A DNA stretch of 19,730 nucleotides from Candidatus Albibeggiatoa sp. nov. BB20 (GTDB lineage: Bacteria > Pseudomonadota > Gammaproteobacteria > Beggiatoales > Beggiatoaceae). The position numbers were made by a program, and so were the translations under genes. Location of the stretch: positions 1,458-21,187 of the forward strand of contig JADGDW010000073.1 in the NCBI GenBank assembly GCA_016744725.1. The letters run 5' to 3'. Positions within the stretch are counted from its first letter, which is position 1. Each line of letters opens with the position of its first letter. Shown here piece after piece: positions 1 through 7,584 of the stretch. The notes beneath the pieces are model-generated. The model was not told the DNA's origin. It saw nothing but the letters and a program-made list of their open reading frames with translations, and ran no database searches.

Positions 1-141
1 ATCCATATCAAAAAACAGTTCTTGAAATATACTAATTGTTTTAACATCGATACCATTTTGACAAAGTGTTTGTGCAAGTACCCGTGCTGTTTGCTTATGA
101 CCACCACCTGATTCATTGTGAATAACAAGAATTTTTTTCAT
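1..141 (-). CDS. MGDG synthase-like glycosyltransferase, N-terminal fragment
   Basis: The leftward reading frame gives 47 residues from an ATG at 141 and runs off the window edge, so only the N-terminus is visible. It begins MKKILVIHNESGGGHKQTA and continues as a helix-like segment (VLAQTLCQNGIDV). A beta strand followed by NxSGGGHxxxA matches the start of the GT28-related monogalactosyldiacylglycerol synthase / processive diacylglycerol glycosyltransferase N-terminal domain, where the glycine-rich turn sits at the acceptor-lipid side. These GT-B enzymes transfer a sugar from a UDP-sugar to a membrane lipid at the cytoplasmic face. The family call rests on this motif alone. Another GT-B enzyme, such as a MurG-like protein, is possible. 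No neighbouring gene in the window informs its role. Confidence 0.55.
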   Translation of the reverse strand, partial: MKKILVIHNESGGGHKQTARVLAQTLCQNGIDVKTISIFQELFFDMD

Positions 142-241
142 AAAGATACACTTATCAGTTCAGTCTTAGCTATTATTAAGGCCATGGTATCATAGCCATA
201 GTTTAATACGTTTTTTTATACTATTTAATTTTAGAACCTAA

Positions 242-484
242 ATGCCACGTCCAACAAAAGTTAAAGAGTATTGAGAAAAAGTTTTAAATTATGATGCTCA
301 GTACAAGACACAAATTAAGTTTCTAATTCTGAAAAGGGTGTCATTTTCTAGTAAAAATATTATCCACTCTGACTATATAATCATTGCGATGGAATTATTA
401 TCTAATAAATCTAACGAACTGGCAGCCCTTAATAATCAATTACTTAATTTTCATAAAAATGTTATAAAATATCTAATCATTTGA
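242..484 (+). pseudogene. Possible remnant ORF with in-frame TGA
   Basis: An ATG at 242 opens MPRPTKVKEY and meets a TGA at 272-274. After that stop the same frame stays open for about 69 codons to a TGA at 482-484. The continuation reads EKVLNYDAQYKTQIKFL, then passes through ELLSNKSNELAALNNQLLNF. The downstream part has no good start codon of its own and the ATG has no Shine-Dalgarno sequence. An open frame this long is uncommon in such AT-rich DNA but could be chance. I do not recognise the protein family. It could be a relic of a small gene broken by a nonsense mutation. Confidence 0.25.
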
Positions 485-986
485 TTTGTAAATATATATT
501 ATCAAGCCCTGTCAAAGTTTTCTCATTTATTGCTACCATAAAAATCTAGCTTATAAATATGGTGTGATGCCTTGTTCATTGACCAAATAGTCAGTAATTA
601 CCCATAAAATTGTGAGTGACATTTAAAATCGACTCAATTTAAGCTGGCAATTCTGTGAGTTAGCATTAACAGTCTTGCGTTTTATTTTCCTTTCTCAATA
701 TTTCTCTATTTAGCATTTAGTTTCTTCTATTTCTCTCGATTATGGCGATAAATGTGCCATTTTGATGCGTTATGATGGGAAAACGAGCAATGATAATAGG
801 TTTCAAGGATACGATTTATAATTAGAAATTACATGAAATTCCCCTAGCTTGACTTGATTAGCCTGATTAAAACGAATAAAAAAAATTTGTGTTTAAGAAC
901 TGAAATCAGAACAAAATCTTAGCTACTTTTGTTTATATGATATTGTTGAAATTCATAAAAAACCCTTAGTTTTCAGTTATTAACTA

Positions 987-995
987 TGATAAAAT
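987..995 (+). promoter_or_regulatory. Extended -10 promoter candidate for nrdB leader
   Basis: TGATAAAAT carries the TGn extension joined to a -10-like TAAAAT. The -35 region is weak (TTAGTT at 966-971, 18-bp spacer), as is usual for extended -10 promoters. Transcription would start near 1002 and give a leader of about 140 nt before the nrdB ATG. Confidence 0.35.
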
Positions 996-1076
996 ATACT
1001 CCAATGTAGTATTCCATTCTCCATTACACTGCAATTGTCCTATCCACTGCAGCATGGGAAAAACCATATTTCTAAG

Positions 1077-1108
1077 ACGACATTGCGGTTATAGCAGTGT
1101 CGTTTTTT
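1077..1108 (+). terminator. Intrinsic terminator or attenuator in nrdB leader
   Basis: A 10-bp stem (1077-1086 with 1094-1103, including one G-T wobble) closes a 7-nt loop and runs into six Ts at 103-108 of the same kilobase (1103-1108). It lies 36 nt upstream of the nrdB ATG. The preceding gene is divergent and nearly 1 kb away. The hairpin therefore ends either a short unannotated RNA or the nrdB leader itself. Confidence 0.6.
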
Positions 1109-1144
1109 CAATTTAAACCAAAGTCATATTGCGGAGTAGACTTT

Positions 1145-2293
1145 ATGCTAGATTTTGATGACACGGATGCGAGTTTAGACAGTGATGACATTGCTATGGC
1201 CACAAAAAAGCCAGTAACAAAAAAAATATTTCCAGTGTCTTCATCGTTAGACCCTATTTCTATCGGTAACAAACGCCCTGATGCGAATGATGTAAAAGTG
1301 GTTGGTGGACGTGGTTATGATTTACGCCAACCGATTCCAATCAAATATGGTTCAGTACGCCAACGGTTCTTGGATGCCCGACAAAATTTCTGGGTACCTA
1401 ATGATATTCCAATGGGAGAAGATAAAGCACAATGGTTAACAGGCAAATTAACTGAGGCGGAAATGTGGCTATTTAAAACCAATATTTCTTACTTAACAGC
1501 CAGTGACAACCTCGTACCTGATAATTTAGACAATGCTATTATGAGCCATATTACAGCCAATGAGATGCGCCAATACTTACGCTGGCAGATTGCAGAAGAG
1601 GCAAATCACTTAGAAAGTTACTTGTTTGTTTTAGAATCATTTGGCTTAGATGAAAAAGGCCAAGGTCAAATTTTCAGCCTATATCAAGAAGTACCTGAAT
1701 TAACAGCAAAACTAAACTGGAACTTACAATTTACCAATAATGTCGTGAATTGCGAAGCACCACGCGGCTCAGTTGAAGCCAATCATGCTTTGTTAGAAGA
1801 TTTAATCAGCTATTATATCTTTGAATTCTTATTCTTCCCGCTGGGTTTTTCACAAATTTTTGCTTTAGCCCGTCAAGGTAAATTAAAAAATACTGCCGAA
1901 CAATATGCGTATATTTGGCGTGATGAAAACTTACACGCTCAAAATGCATTATGGCTTATTCGCCAAGTCATTCATGAAAATACAGGCTTATGGAATAGCA
2001 AAATGCAAGAACGCAGTCGCGCCATGATTAATGAAGCGGTACAGCTAGAATCAAGCTATGCCAAAGTGGCGATGCCTGATGGTGGTGTATTAGGGATGTC
2101 GGTACCAACTTACATTGAATACGCGCAATTTATGGCAGATAAAATTTGCTACGATTTAGGTTTAGAACCATTATTTAATATCAAATCACACCCAATGCCT
2201 TGGATTAGTGAATTTGAATTGAATGCTGAGAAAAATTTCTTCGAGTCTCGAGTGCAAGAATACCGTACTGGTAGCGCGTTAAGCTGGGACTAA
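1145..2293 (+). CDS. nrdB: Ribonucleoside-diphosphate reductase, beta (R2) subunit
   Basis: This is the small subunit of class I ribonucleotide reductase. Its di-iron centre makes the radical used by the NrdA subunit to reduce NDPs to dNDPs in the cytoplasm. From the ATG at 1145 the protein has 382 residues. Visible ferritin-like ligands are D121, E152, H155, E218, E261 and H264. Y159 stands four residues after H155, the spacing of the radical tyrosine in E. coli R2 (E115-H118-Y122). RDENLH matches the second Glu-x-x-His pair. I chose ATG 1145 because GGAG (1133-1136) sits 8 nt ahead of it. An upstream GTG at 1097 falls inside the terminator hairpin and would add 16 unlikely residues. The acidic first 20 residues are not part of the fold. 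No nrdA lies next to it in the window. Confidence 0.93.
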   Translation: MLDFDDTDASLDSDDIAMATKKPVTKKIFPVSSSLDPISIGNKRPDANDVKVVGGRGYDLRQPIPIKYGSVRQRFLDARQNFWVPNDIPMGEDKAQWLTGKLTEAEMWLFKTNISYLTASDNLVPDNLDNAIMSHITANEMRQYLRWQIAEEANHLESYLFVLESFGLDEKGQGQIFSLYQEVPELTAKLNWNLQFTNNVVNCEAPRGSVEANHALLEDLISYYIFEFLFFPLGFSQIFALARQGKLKNTAEQYAYIWRDENLHAQNALWLIRQVIHENTGLWNSKMQERSRAMINEAVQLESSYAKVAMPDGGVLGMSVPTYIEYAQFMADKICYDLGLEPLFNIKSHPMPWISEFELNAEKNFFESRVQEYRTGSALSWD

Positions 2294-2368
2294 TTTCACT
2301 AGTAATGCTTCATAATACACCGTAAATAAACGGTTCAAGCTGTCAACATTGAGTCATTGAGTATATTG

Positions 2369-2389
2369 TTTGGTTAATTTAGAACCAAA
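2369..2389. repeat. Perfect 7-bp inverted repeat between nrdB and the OmpA-like gene
   Basis: TTTGGTT and AACCAAA flank a 7-nt loop. There is no T-run on either side, so it is not a standard intrinsic terminator. A smaller hairpin, ACCGT/ACGGT, lies at 2319-2334, closer to the nrdB stop. Either could act as a 3' mRNA stabiliser or as an operator for the next gene. Confidence 0.35.
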
Positions 2390-2460
2390 AGTAACACACA
2401 AGGTTGGCAGTTTGATATTATTAGCGAAGGATTTTAACCAGCGTATACCACAAACCCCTC

Positions 2461-4602
2461 ATGAAATTTTTATTGTTTACTCTTCTTTTCTTCAGTACCC
2501 ATAGTTATGCTGAAACACTCTATTATCCAAATAATGAGCAAAAAGATAGCTTATATAGTCTCACTAAAACCTTTCGCCAAACTGAGCGTGGTATTGAGCT
2601 TATTTTGATGCTCAAAAATACTACGGATGAAATTAATGGCAATGGATTAGAACAAATCATTGAGGGCATCGAAATACAATACCCCTTACCGCCTGATGAA
2701 TGGTTTGTACTGTCTGACAGCAATGTTTCACGGGGGCATGTTGAAATAAGAGACCAAGAATTAGCCATGTGTCAACCTACAATGCTGGGGCGTTTAAAAG
2801 GGTTTGAGAAAAATAATGAGTCGTTACATGATGAGTTGGCTTTACGTTTTGAAGCTGCCATTTTGCCACGTATGAGACCCACTTTGTCATACTGGCTTGT
2901 AGGACATTCAGACACCAAAGGTCGGGCTAGTTATAATAAAAAATTATCCTTAAGCCGTGCCGAAGCGGTTAAACAAGCTTTAGCTAATGCAGGTTTTGAG
3001 ACTGGGCATATTACAGCCTTTGGAGAAGGCGAGGCATCCCCTCTGACTTTAGAACAGGATGATGCTAGTCATGAATTAAATCGCCGAGTTGAAATTTATC
3101 CTAAACAACATGCTTGGATATATTGGCAATTATCTCAATTTAAACCTGATGAAGAGGCAGAGTTGGTCTTAGTTCTTGAACCAAATAATTGGGCAAAGTT
3201 TGAAGAATTAGAAGCGGTATTGCTTGAAGAAAATTGCTACAAACTTAGCATGTTACATCAATATGCTATTCCTACTTATGCAAAACTACAATTACATAGC
3301 CATATCAAGCCAGCAGGAAAAGAGTGGACTCAAACAGCAGATGTGTCTTCTTGTGATGGGGTAACAGTAGAATTGGCCGTGGATAATAATGGCGCACGCT
3401 CTGCAAAAAATATGAAATTAGTTAATAAATTACCTTCAGAATGGCAGCTCGATCAAATTCAGGATTTTGAGCAACGTAAAACTAAAAACGCCTTATCTTT
3501 GAATTGGAAGCAAAAACGTTTATACCCAAATAAATCAATTAAGTTGCAATATCAAATTATTCCACCTTTTTTAACGATGCACCCCGAAAATTTAGAATCA
3601 GATAACCAACTTTGTTCACAAGAAAAATATGATAACCCGTTTTTTAGTGTAGGTTGTTTAGTCGCAAAGCAATTACAAGAGAATATAAAACCTGAAATGG
3701 TGACCCAACAGCATCAAGCAACATTGACTGCTCATGGTTATCCTTCGGTGCAAGCTCAAAATACAATACGTTGGCATACGCCTAGTTTGACGCTACAAAC
3801 CATCAGCCCCCAAATTCAATATTCTGGTGAAAAAATTGAGCAAACTTTAATTATTACGAATAATGGCAATGTGCCGATCAAGCAACTCAAAGTAATGGTT
3901 CAATTACCCAAAAATATTCACAGTTTGGTCGCTCTACATGCACGCCAAAAGACAGATGAGCAAATTATTTGGGTGTTAGGGAAACTGCCACCTCAAGCCC
4001 AACAACAAGTGAAATTAAGCTTTATTCCCAATGGCAATCAATCTGATTTGGTCATGACCCAGTTTTCAGTTTATGACGAAGTGTATGGAGCAAAGCAATG
4101 TGTACGAGTCGATACCCAAATTCAAACTCTGATTAAGCCATTAATATCACCCTCACTGACTGTGCAAGCCGAACATGAAACCATTGCAGTTGGAAAAAAA
4201 ATGTTTTATCAAATTCAACTTAAGAACCCAAATCCAATCGATTTAGCCTATAACATTACAGGTACAATTGATCCGCGCGTATGGTATCAAACACGTCAAA
4301 CTGTAGTGGGTATTTTGCATGGAGCACAAGTGCAAACAACGGTTCCATTACAAGTGAATATTTTGCCATCAGGTGAGATTATTGTAATGCACAGTGGGCG
4401 CAAAGTAGTGACCGTACCCGCACAAGGTCGTCTATTATTTAATTTTTCATTGCAATCTAAAGCAATATCTGAGCATGTTTTGCAGGTCATTGCTGCCAAT
4501 TTAGCCAGTCAATTTTCTGTCGCGCAGATTCAAATGAAAACGATGTCGCATCATGAATTAACCGAAGCCGAACAGCAAATAAAAACCGTTGTTTATCAGT
4601 AG
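2461..4602 (+). CDS. Exported OmpA-domain protein with DUF11-like repeats
   Basis: The 713-residue protein starts with a signal peptide (MKFLLFTLLFFSTHSYA, cleavage about residue 17). An OmpA C-terminal-type peptidoglycan-binding domain occupies roughly 125-215. It shows GHSDTKGRASYN at 148-159 and NRRVEI at 207-212, and D151 and R209 fit the usual contacts to diaminopimelate. The rest, about 300-690, looks like two or three beta-sandwich modules of the DUF11 / conserved-repeat type (ITNNGNVPIKQLKVMVQLP is a typical strand pair). It probably acts in the periplasm or at the outer membrane, held to the wall. In most OmpA-like proteins the wall-binding domain is C-terminal, so this order is unusual. 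No strong Shine-Dalgarno precedes the ATG. The reading frame ends 8 nt before tsaE, suggesting a shared transcript. Specific function unknown. Confidence 0.8.
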   Translation: MKFLLFTLLFFSTHSYAETLYYPNNEQKDSLYSLTKTFRQTERGIELILMLKNTTDEINGNGLEQIIEGIEIQYPLPPDEWFVLSDSNVSRGHVEIRDQELAMCQPTMLGRLKGFEKNNESLHDELALRFEAAILPRMRPTLSYWLVGHSDTKGRASYNKKLSLSRAEAVKQALANAGFETGHITAFGEGEASPLTLEQDDASHELNRRVEIYPKQHAWIYWQLSQFKPDEEAELVLVLEPNNWAKFEELEAVLLEENCYKLSMLHQYAIPTYAKLQLHSHIKPAGKEWTQTADVSSCDGVTVELAVDNNGARSAKNMKLVNKLPSEWQLDQIQDFEQRKTKNALSLNWKQKRLYPNKSIKLQYQIIPPFLTMHPENLESDNQLCSQEKYDNPFFSVGCLVAKQLQENIKPEMVTQQHQATLTAHGYPSVQAQNTIRWHTPSLTLQTISPQIQYSGEKIEQTLIITNNGNVPIKQLKVMVQLPKNIHSLVALHARQKTDEQIIWVLGKLPPQAQQQVKLSFIPNGNQSDLVMTQFSVYDEVYGAKQCVRVDTQIQTLIKPLISPSLTVQAEHETIAVGKKMFYQIQLKNPNPIDLAYNITGTIDPRVWYQTRQTVVGILHGAQVQTTVPLQVNILPSGEIIVMHSGRKVVTVPAQGRLLFNFSLQSKAISEHVLQVIAANLASQFSVAQIQMKTMSHHELTEAEQQIKTVVYQ

Positions 4603-4610
4603 GAAAAAAT

Positions 4611-5099
4611 ATGACTCAAGCTGAATCTCATTTATTTACAATTGAAACGGCTGAAGCGATGGAATTATTTGGGCAGGCTTTAGCGAAATCTATTCCTATT
4701 CAAGGTATTATTTATTTGCATGGTGATTTGGGTGCGGGCAAAACAACTTTGGTGCGTGGTTTTTTGCATGGTTTAGGCCATCAAGGCAAAGTAAAAAGTC
4801 CTACTTATACTTTGGTAGAACCTTATACATTGAGCAAAAAAATGGTGTATCATTTTGATTTATACCGCTTGGCAGACCCTGAAGAACTGGAATATGTGGG
4901 CATTAGAGACTATCTTGCACAAACCGCAATTTGTCTTGTTGAATGGCCAGATAAAGGACAAGGTGTACTCCCTCCCGCAGATGTACAGATTAATATTACT
5001 ATTGATGGATACATGCGACAGGTGAGTCTACAAACGGCTGATTTAGATGATGCCAACAAAGTAGATTATCAACTGTTGTATAAGCTTTTAAATGGCTGA
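4611..5099 (+). CDS. tsaE: tRNA threonylcarbamoyladenosine biosynthesis ATPase TsaE
   Basis: TsaE (YjeE) is the small P-loop ATPase that works with TsaB and TsaD to make t6A at position 37 of ANN-decoding tRNAs. At 162 residues it has the normal family length. The Walker A motif GDLGAGKTT is at 38-46, followed by the family signatures SPTYTLVEPY (63-72), HFDLYRL (81-87) and EWPDKG (111-116). The Shine-Dalgarno AGGA (4601-4604) overlaps the TAG stop of the preceding OmpA-like gene, with a 6-nt spacer, so the two are likely translationally coupled. The usual partners beside tsaE (nnr, amiC, mutL, miaA) are absent. The protein after residue 120 is less conserved but complete. Confidence 0.93.
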   Translation: MTQAESHLFTIETAEAMELFGQALAKSIPIQGIIYLHGDLGAGKTTLVRGFLHGLGHQGKVKSPTYTLVEPYTLSKKMVYHFDLYRLADPEELEYVGIRDYLAQTAICLVEWPDKGQGVLPPADVQINITIDGYMRQVSLQTADLDDANKVDYQLLYKLLNG

Positions 5100-5174
5100 G
5101 AGCAAGGCATAGCCTGCAATTGGTACTATAAATGCTTATTCGCTTTATGGTTTAATTTTTACGAGGACAGCATA

Positions 5175-5567
5175 ATGGCGTTGATGGAATGGACTGAGGC
5201 ATTGCAATTAGGATTAGCTGATATTGATACTCAACACAAGAAGTTGGTTGATATTATTAATCAGTTAGATGATGCAATCAATGCTGGACAAGATTCACAA
5301 ATACTGGGTGAGATTTTAGGAAGTTTACTAGATAGTGCTAAAGCTCATTTTAATTATGAGGAAGGTATGCTGAAAGGCAAAGGCTATAAAGCGTATCCTG
5401 CTCACAAGGCGGAACATGATGCATTAACCGAAAAATTAGGATTTATGCACCAAGCTTTTGTAGCGAACCAAGCTCCAGACAGTCAGCAAGTATTAATGTT
5501 TTTAAAGATTTGGTTAGAAGAACACATTATGGAAACTGACAAAGCTTATGTGGCCTCTGTTTCTTAA
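5175..5567 (+). CDS. Bacteriohemerythrin
   Basis: This is a single-domain, 130-residue hemerythrin that binds O2 at a non-haem di-iron site in the cytoplasm. All seven canonical ligands are in place: H21, H58, E62, H77, H81, H117 and D122. They fit the spacings H...HxxxE...HxxxH...HxxxxD. The N-terminal signature W6 followed by DxxH is also present. There is no signal peptide and no fused sensor domain, so it is more likely an oxygen store or carrier than a chemotaxis receptor. GAGGA (5163-5167) lies 7 nt from the ATG, and the gene is separated by 75 bp from tsaE. Such proteins are common in microaerophilic bacteria that live at oxygen gradients, though the sequence itself does not show the physiology. 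Confidence 0.93.
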   Translation: MALMEWTEALQLGLADIDTQHKKLVDIINQLDDAINAGQDSQILGEILGSLLDSAKAHFNYEEGMLKGKGYKAYPAHKAEHDALTEKLGFMHQAFVANQAPDSQQVLMFLKIWLEEHIMETDKAYVASVS

Positions 5568-5575
5568 TTTGGCTT

Positions 5576-5604
5576 TTGGTGGCTATGCATTTGTATAGCA
5601 CCAA
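5576..5604 (+). terminator. Hairpin after bacteriohemerythrin gene
   Basis: A 10-bp stem (5576-5586 with 5595-5604, one bulged G at 5582) encloses an 8-nt loop and begins 9 nt past the stop codon. No T-run follows, so it is either a weak terminator or a 3' end stabiliser. Confidence 0.4.
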
Positions 5605-5894
5605 TCTAAAGCTGCTTTTCAACACCCAAACTCACTCGATAAACCCCATAGATGTACTTTTTAAATTAATATTTTGCAATATTTGCAGTTTCAATCTGGT
5701 TAGTAGATCACATATAACATTGAGTCAATATCTCCAGCCAAATACAAATCTCAACAGTATAAAAATCACTTTTACCTTATTTATTCTTTAACACAACACA
5801 AAGAATATTTGCTTAAAGATTTAGTTCACCTTGCCTCATAATCTGCAAGCTCTTCATTTTTTATCCCCATTCTTCAAAAAAAAACATTTATAAA

Positions 5895-5923
5895 TTGTGT
5901 TTTGTTTAATTATTTCATATAAT
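5895..5923 (+). promoter_or_regulatory. Sigma70 promoter of the rpsP operon
   Basis: TTGTGT (5895-5900) and a perfect TATAAT (5918-5923) are separated by exactly 17 bp. The start site would fall near 5930, about 34 nt before the rpsP ATG, leaving a short leader. This is the best promoter match in the window and fits a highly expressed ribosomal operon. Confidence 0.75.
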
Positions 5924-5963
5924 TTAGAGTTTTCGTTGGTGTCAGCATAGGTACTTAAATCTA

Positions 5964-6254
5964 ATGGTTACAATCCGTTTGTCTCGCGGTGGTTCTAAAA
6001 AGCGTCCTTTTTATCATTTTGTTGTGACTGATTCGCGCAGTCGTCGTGATGGCCGTTATATTGAACGCTTAGGCTTCTTCAATCCATTAGCCTCAGGCCA
6101 AGAAGAAACCTTGCGTATTAACCTAGAGCGTTTAGAGCACTGGTTAGGTCATGGCGCGCAAGCTTCTGAGCGTGTTAAAAAATTAGTCAAAGATTACCGT
6201 AAAACAGCTTCTACAGTTGTTGCTACAGCTGAAGTCTTAGCAGAAGCAGCATAA
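5964..6254 (+). CDS. rpsP: 30S ribosomal protein S16
   Basis: bS16 is a primary assembly protein of the 30S subunit body. The N-terminal family signature is clear: MVTIRLSRGGSKKRPFYHF, followed by DSRSRRDGRYIERLGFFNP. The C-terminus is a lysine-rich helix with a short alanine-rich tail. At 96 residues it is slightly longer than the 82-residue E. coli protein, the excess being at the C-terminus. It heads the classic order rpsP-rimM-trmD-rplS, 3 nt before rimM. The Shine-Dalgarno is poor (AGG at 5949-5951, 12 nt away). ffh, often found upstream, is not here. Confidence 0.97.
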   Translation: MVTIRLSRGGSKKRPFYHFVVTDSRSRRDGRYIERLGFFNPLASGQEETLRINLERLEHWLGHGAQASERVKKLVKDYRKTASTVVATAEVLAEAA

Positions 6255-6257
6255 TTA

Positions 6258-6767
6258 ATGTCTGATCAGTCACGGCAAGTTATTGTTGGGTGTATTAATG
6301 GCATCTATGGGGTACGAGGTTGGGTAAAAGTTTATTCTTATACTCGTCCCATTGAAAATATATTGGCCTATTCGCCTTGGCAATTATGTCAACATCGGCA
6401 ATGGCAAACCGTCAATATCAGCGAAGGTAAACCGCATGGTAAAGGTATTATTGTGCGCTTAGATGCTTGCCACACAAGAGAGCAAGCTGCCTTGTTATTG
6501 GGTAGTGAAATTGCTATTTCGCATGAGCAATTACCACCTACTGAGGATGATGAGTATTACTGGTCAGATTTAGTTGGTTTAAAGGTTATTAATCAAGATG
6601 GGGTTCTGTTTGGCACTGTTGATTACTTGATTGAAACTGGGTCAAATGATGTGTTGGTGGTAAAAGGTGAGCGAGAACGCCTCATTCCTTTTGTCATCCC
6701 ACAGTTTATTACGCAAATTGACCTACAACAGCAACAGATTTTAGTTGACTGGGATCCAGAATTTTAA
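6258..6767 (+). CDS. rimM: 16S rRNA processing / 30S maturation factor RimM
   Basis: RimM binds S19 and the 30S head during late subunit assembly. The 169-residue protein has the two expected parts: an N-terminal RimM beta-barrel (GCINGIYGVRGWVKVYSYT at about 11-29) and a C-terminal PRC-barrel (from YYWSDLVGLKV near 95-105 to the end, with LIPFVIPQFI). Length and order are normal. The start is 3 nt after the rpsP stop with no clear Shine-Dalgarno, so it is probably reached by translational coupling. A 71-nt gap without an obvious signal separates it from trmD. Confidence 0.95.
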   Translation: MSDQSRQVIVGCINGIYGVRGWVKVYSYTRPIENILAYSPWQLCQHRQWQTVNISEGKPHGKGIIVRLDACHTREQAALLLGSEIAISHEQLPPTEDDEYYWSDLVGLKVINQDGVLFGTVDYLIETGSNDVLVVKGERERLIPFVIPQFITQIDLQQQQILVDWDPEF

Positions 6768-6838
6768 AATATCCACCAGATGGGCATGTATCACTTAATT
6801 TTTGATAACTGTTCATTGAATTATTTATTGACAGTATC

Positions 6839-7582
6839 ATGCACATTGGCGTTATTACTCTGTTTCCAGAGATGTTTGCTGCACTACGTTGCGGCGGCAT
6901 TGTTGCACGCGCCTTGGAACGTGAACTTTTAGAACTGAGTTTGTGGAACGTGCGTGATTATAGCCAAGATAAACATCGCAGAGTAGATGATAGGCCTTAT
7001 GGTGGTGGCGCAGGTATGGTGATGCAAGTACAGCCTGTACGCGATTGCATTCAAGCAGCCCAAAGCCAATTTCAATCTAAGCCGAAAGTGATTTATTTAT
7101 CACCGCAAGGACGTTGCTTAAACCAATCTGGCATCACTGAACTTTCCCAACATAAAAACCTCCTTTTAATATCAGGGCGTTATGAAGGGATTGATGAACG
7201 TATTGTTGAGCACGACATTGATGAAGAATGGTCGATTGGTGATTATGTATTAAGCGGTGGTGAATTAGCGGCGATGGTGATGATTGACGCACTGACGCGA
7301 CATATTCCCGGTGCACTAGGACACAAAAATTCTGCTATAGAAGACTCGTTCTATCAGGGTTTATTAGATTATCCACATTATACTCGTCCTGAAGTAATTG
7401 ATAATCAAGCTGTTCCAGCGGTGTTACTAGAAGGTCATCACCAAGCAATTGAACGCTGGCGACATAAGCAAGCATTGGGTCGCACTTGGCAAAAACGTCC
7501 TGACTTATTAGAAAAGCTTGAATTGACAGCAAATCAACAAGCTTTACTGGACGAATTTATTAACGAATTAAAGGGAGTATAA
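6839..7582 (+). CDS. trmD: tRNA (guanine37-N1)-methyltransferase TrmD
   Basis: TrmD methylates N1 of G37 in tRNAs with G at position 36, using S-adenosylmethionine, and so prevents +1 frameshifting. The 247-residue protein begins with the expected MxIGVITLFPEMF. It carries the SPOUT trefoil-knot segments ISGRYEGIDER (111-121) and IGDYVLSGGELA (133-144). R154 and D169 (in EDSF) occupy the positions of the catalytic pair in the family. The start lacks a Shine-Dalgarno, but the conserved N-terminus fixes it. The gene ends 2 nt before rplS, whose ribosome site lies within the trmD 3' end. Confidence 0.97.
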   Translation: MHIGVITLFPEMFAALRCGGIVARALERELLELSLWNVRDYSQDKHRRVDDRPYGGGAGMVMQVQPVRDCIQAAQSQFQSKPKVIYLSPQGRCLNQSGITELSQHKNLLLISGRYEGIDERIVEHDIDEEWSIGDYVLSGGELAAMVMIDALTRHIPGALGHKNSAIEDSFYQGLLDYPHYTRPEVIDNQAVPAVLLEGHHQAIERWRHKQALGRTWQKRPDLLEKLELTANQQALLDEFINELKGV

Positions 7583-7584
7583 AT

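Larger units (their letters stand above)
142..1096. other. Long AT-rich intergenic region upstream of nrdB
   Basis: About 955 bp lie between the divergent glycosyltransferase and nrdB with no convincing intact gene. It holds one possible broken ORF (242-484), a short frame around 735-818 reading as a protein-like but startless fragment that ends in TAA, and two sequences resembling the repeat at 17840-17997 (GGCAGCCCT at 421-429 and GGCAATTCT at 646-654). At the right end are an extended -10 promoter and a terminator hairpin. The rest shows no feature I can support. It looks like decayed sequence. Confidence 0.6.
5568..5963. other. Intergenic region between bacteriohemerythrin and rpsP
   Basis: About 396 bp carry a hairpin right after the upstream stop and a good promoter for the ribosomal operon at the right end. 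A 71-codon frame at 5576-5791 begins inside the hairpin and has no ribosome binding site or recognisable motif, so I leave it out. The middle is AT-rich with nothing else I can support. Confidence 0.6.

Noticed and set aside
1097..1144. Upstream GTG start for nrdB adding 16 residues
   Set aside because: The GTG lies in the 3' arm of a terminator hairpin. ATG 1145 has a proper GGAG site and gives the usual acidic N-terminus.
5576..5791. 71-codon open frame after bacteriohemerythrin
   Set aside because: It begins inside a hairpin, has no ribosome binding site and shows no recognisable motif in AT-rich DNA.
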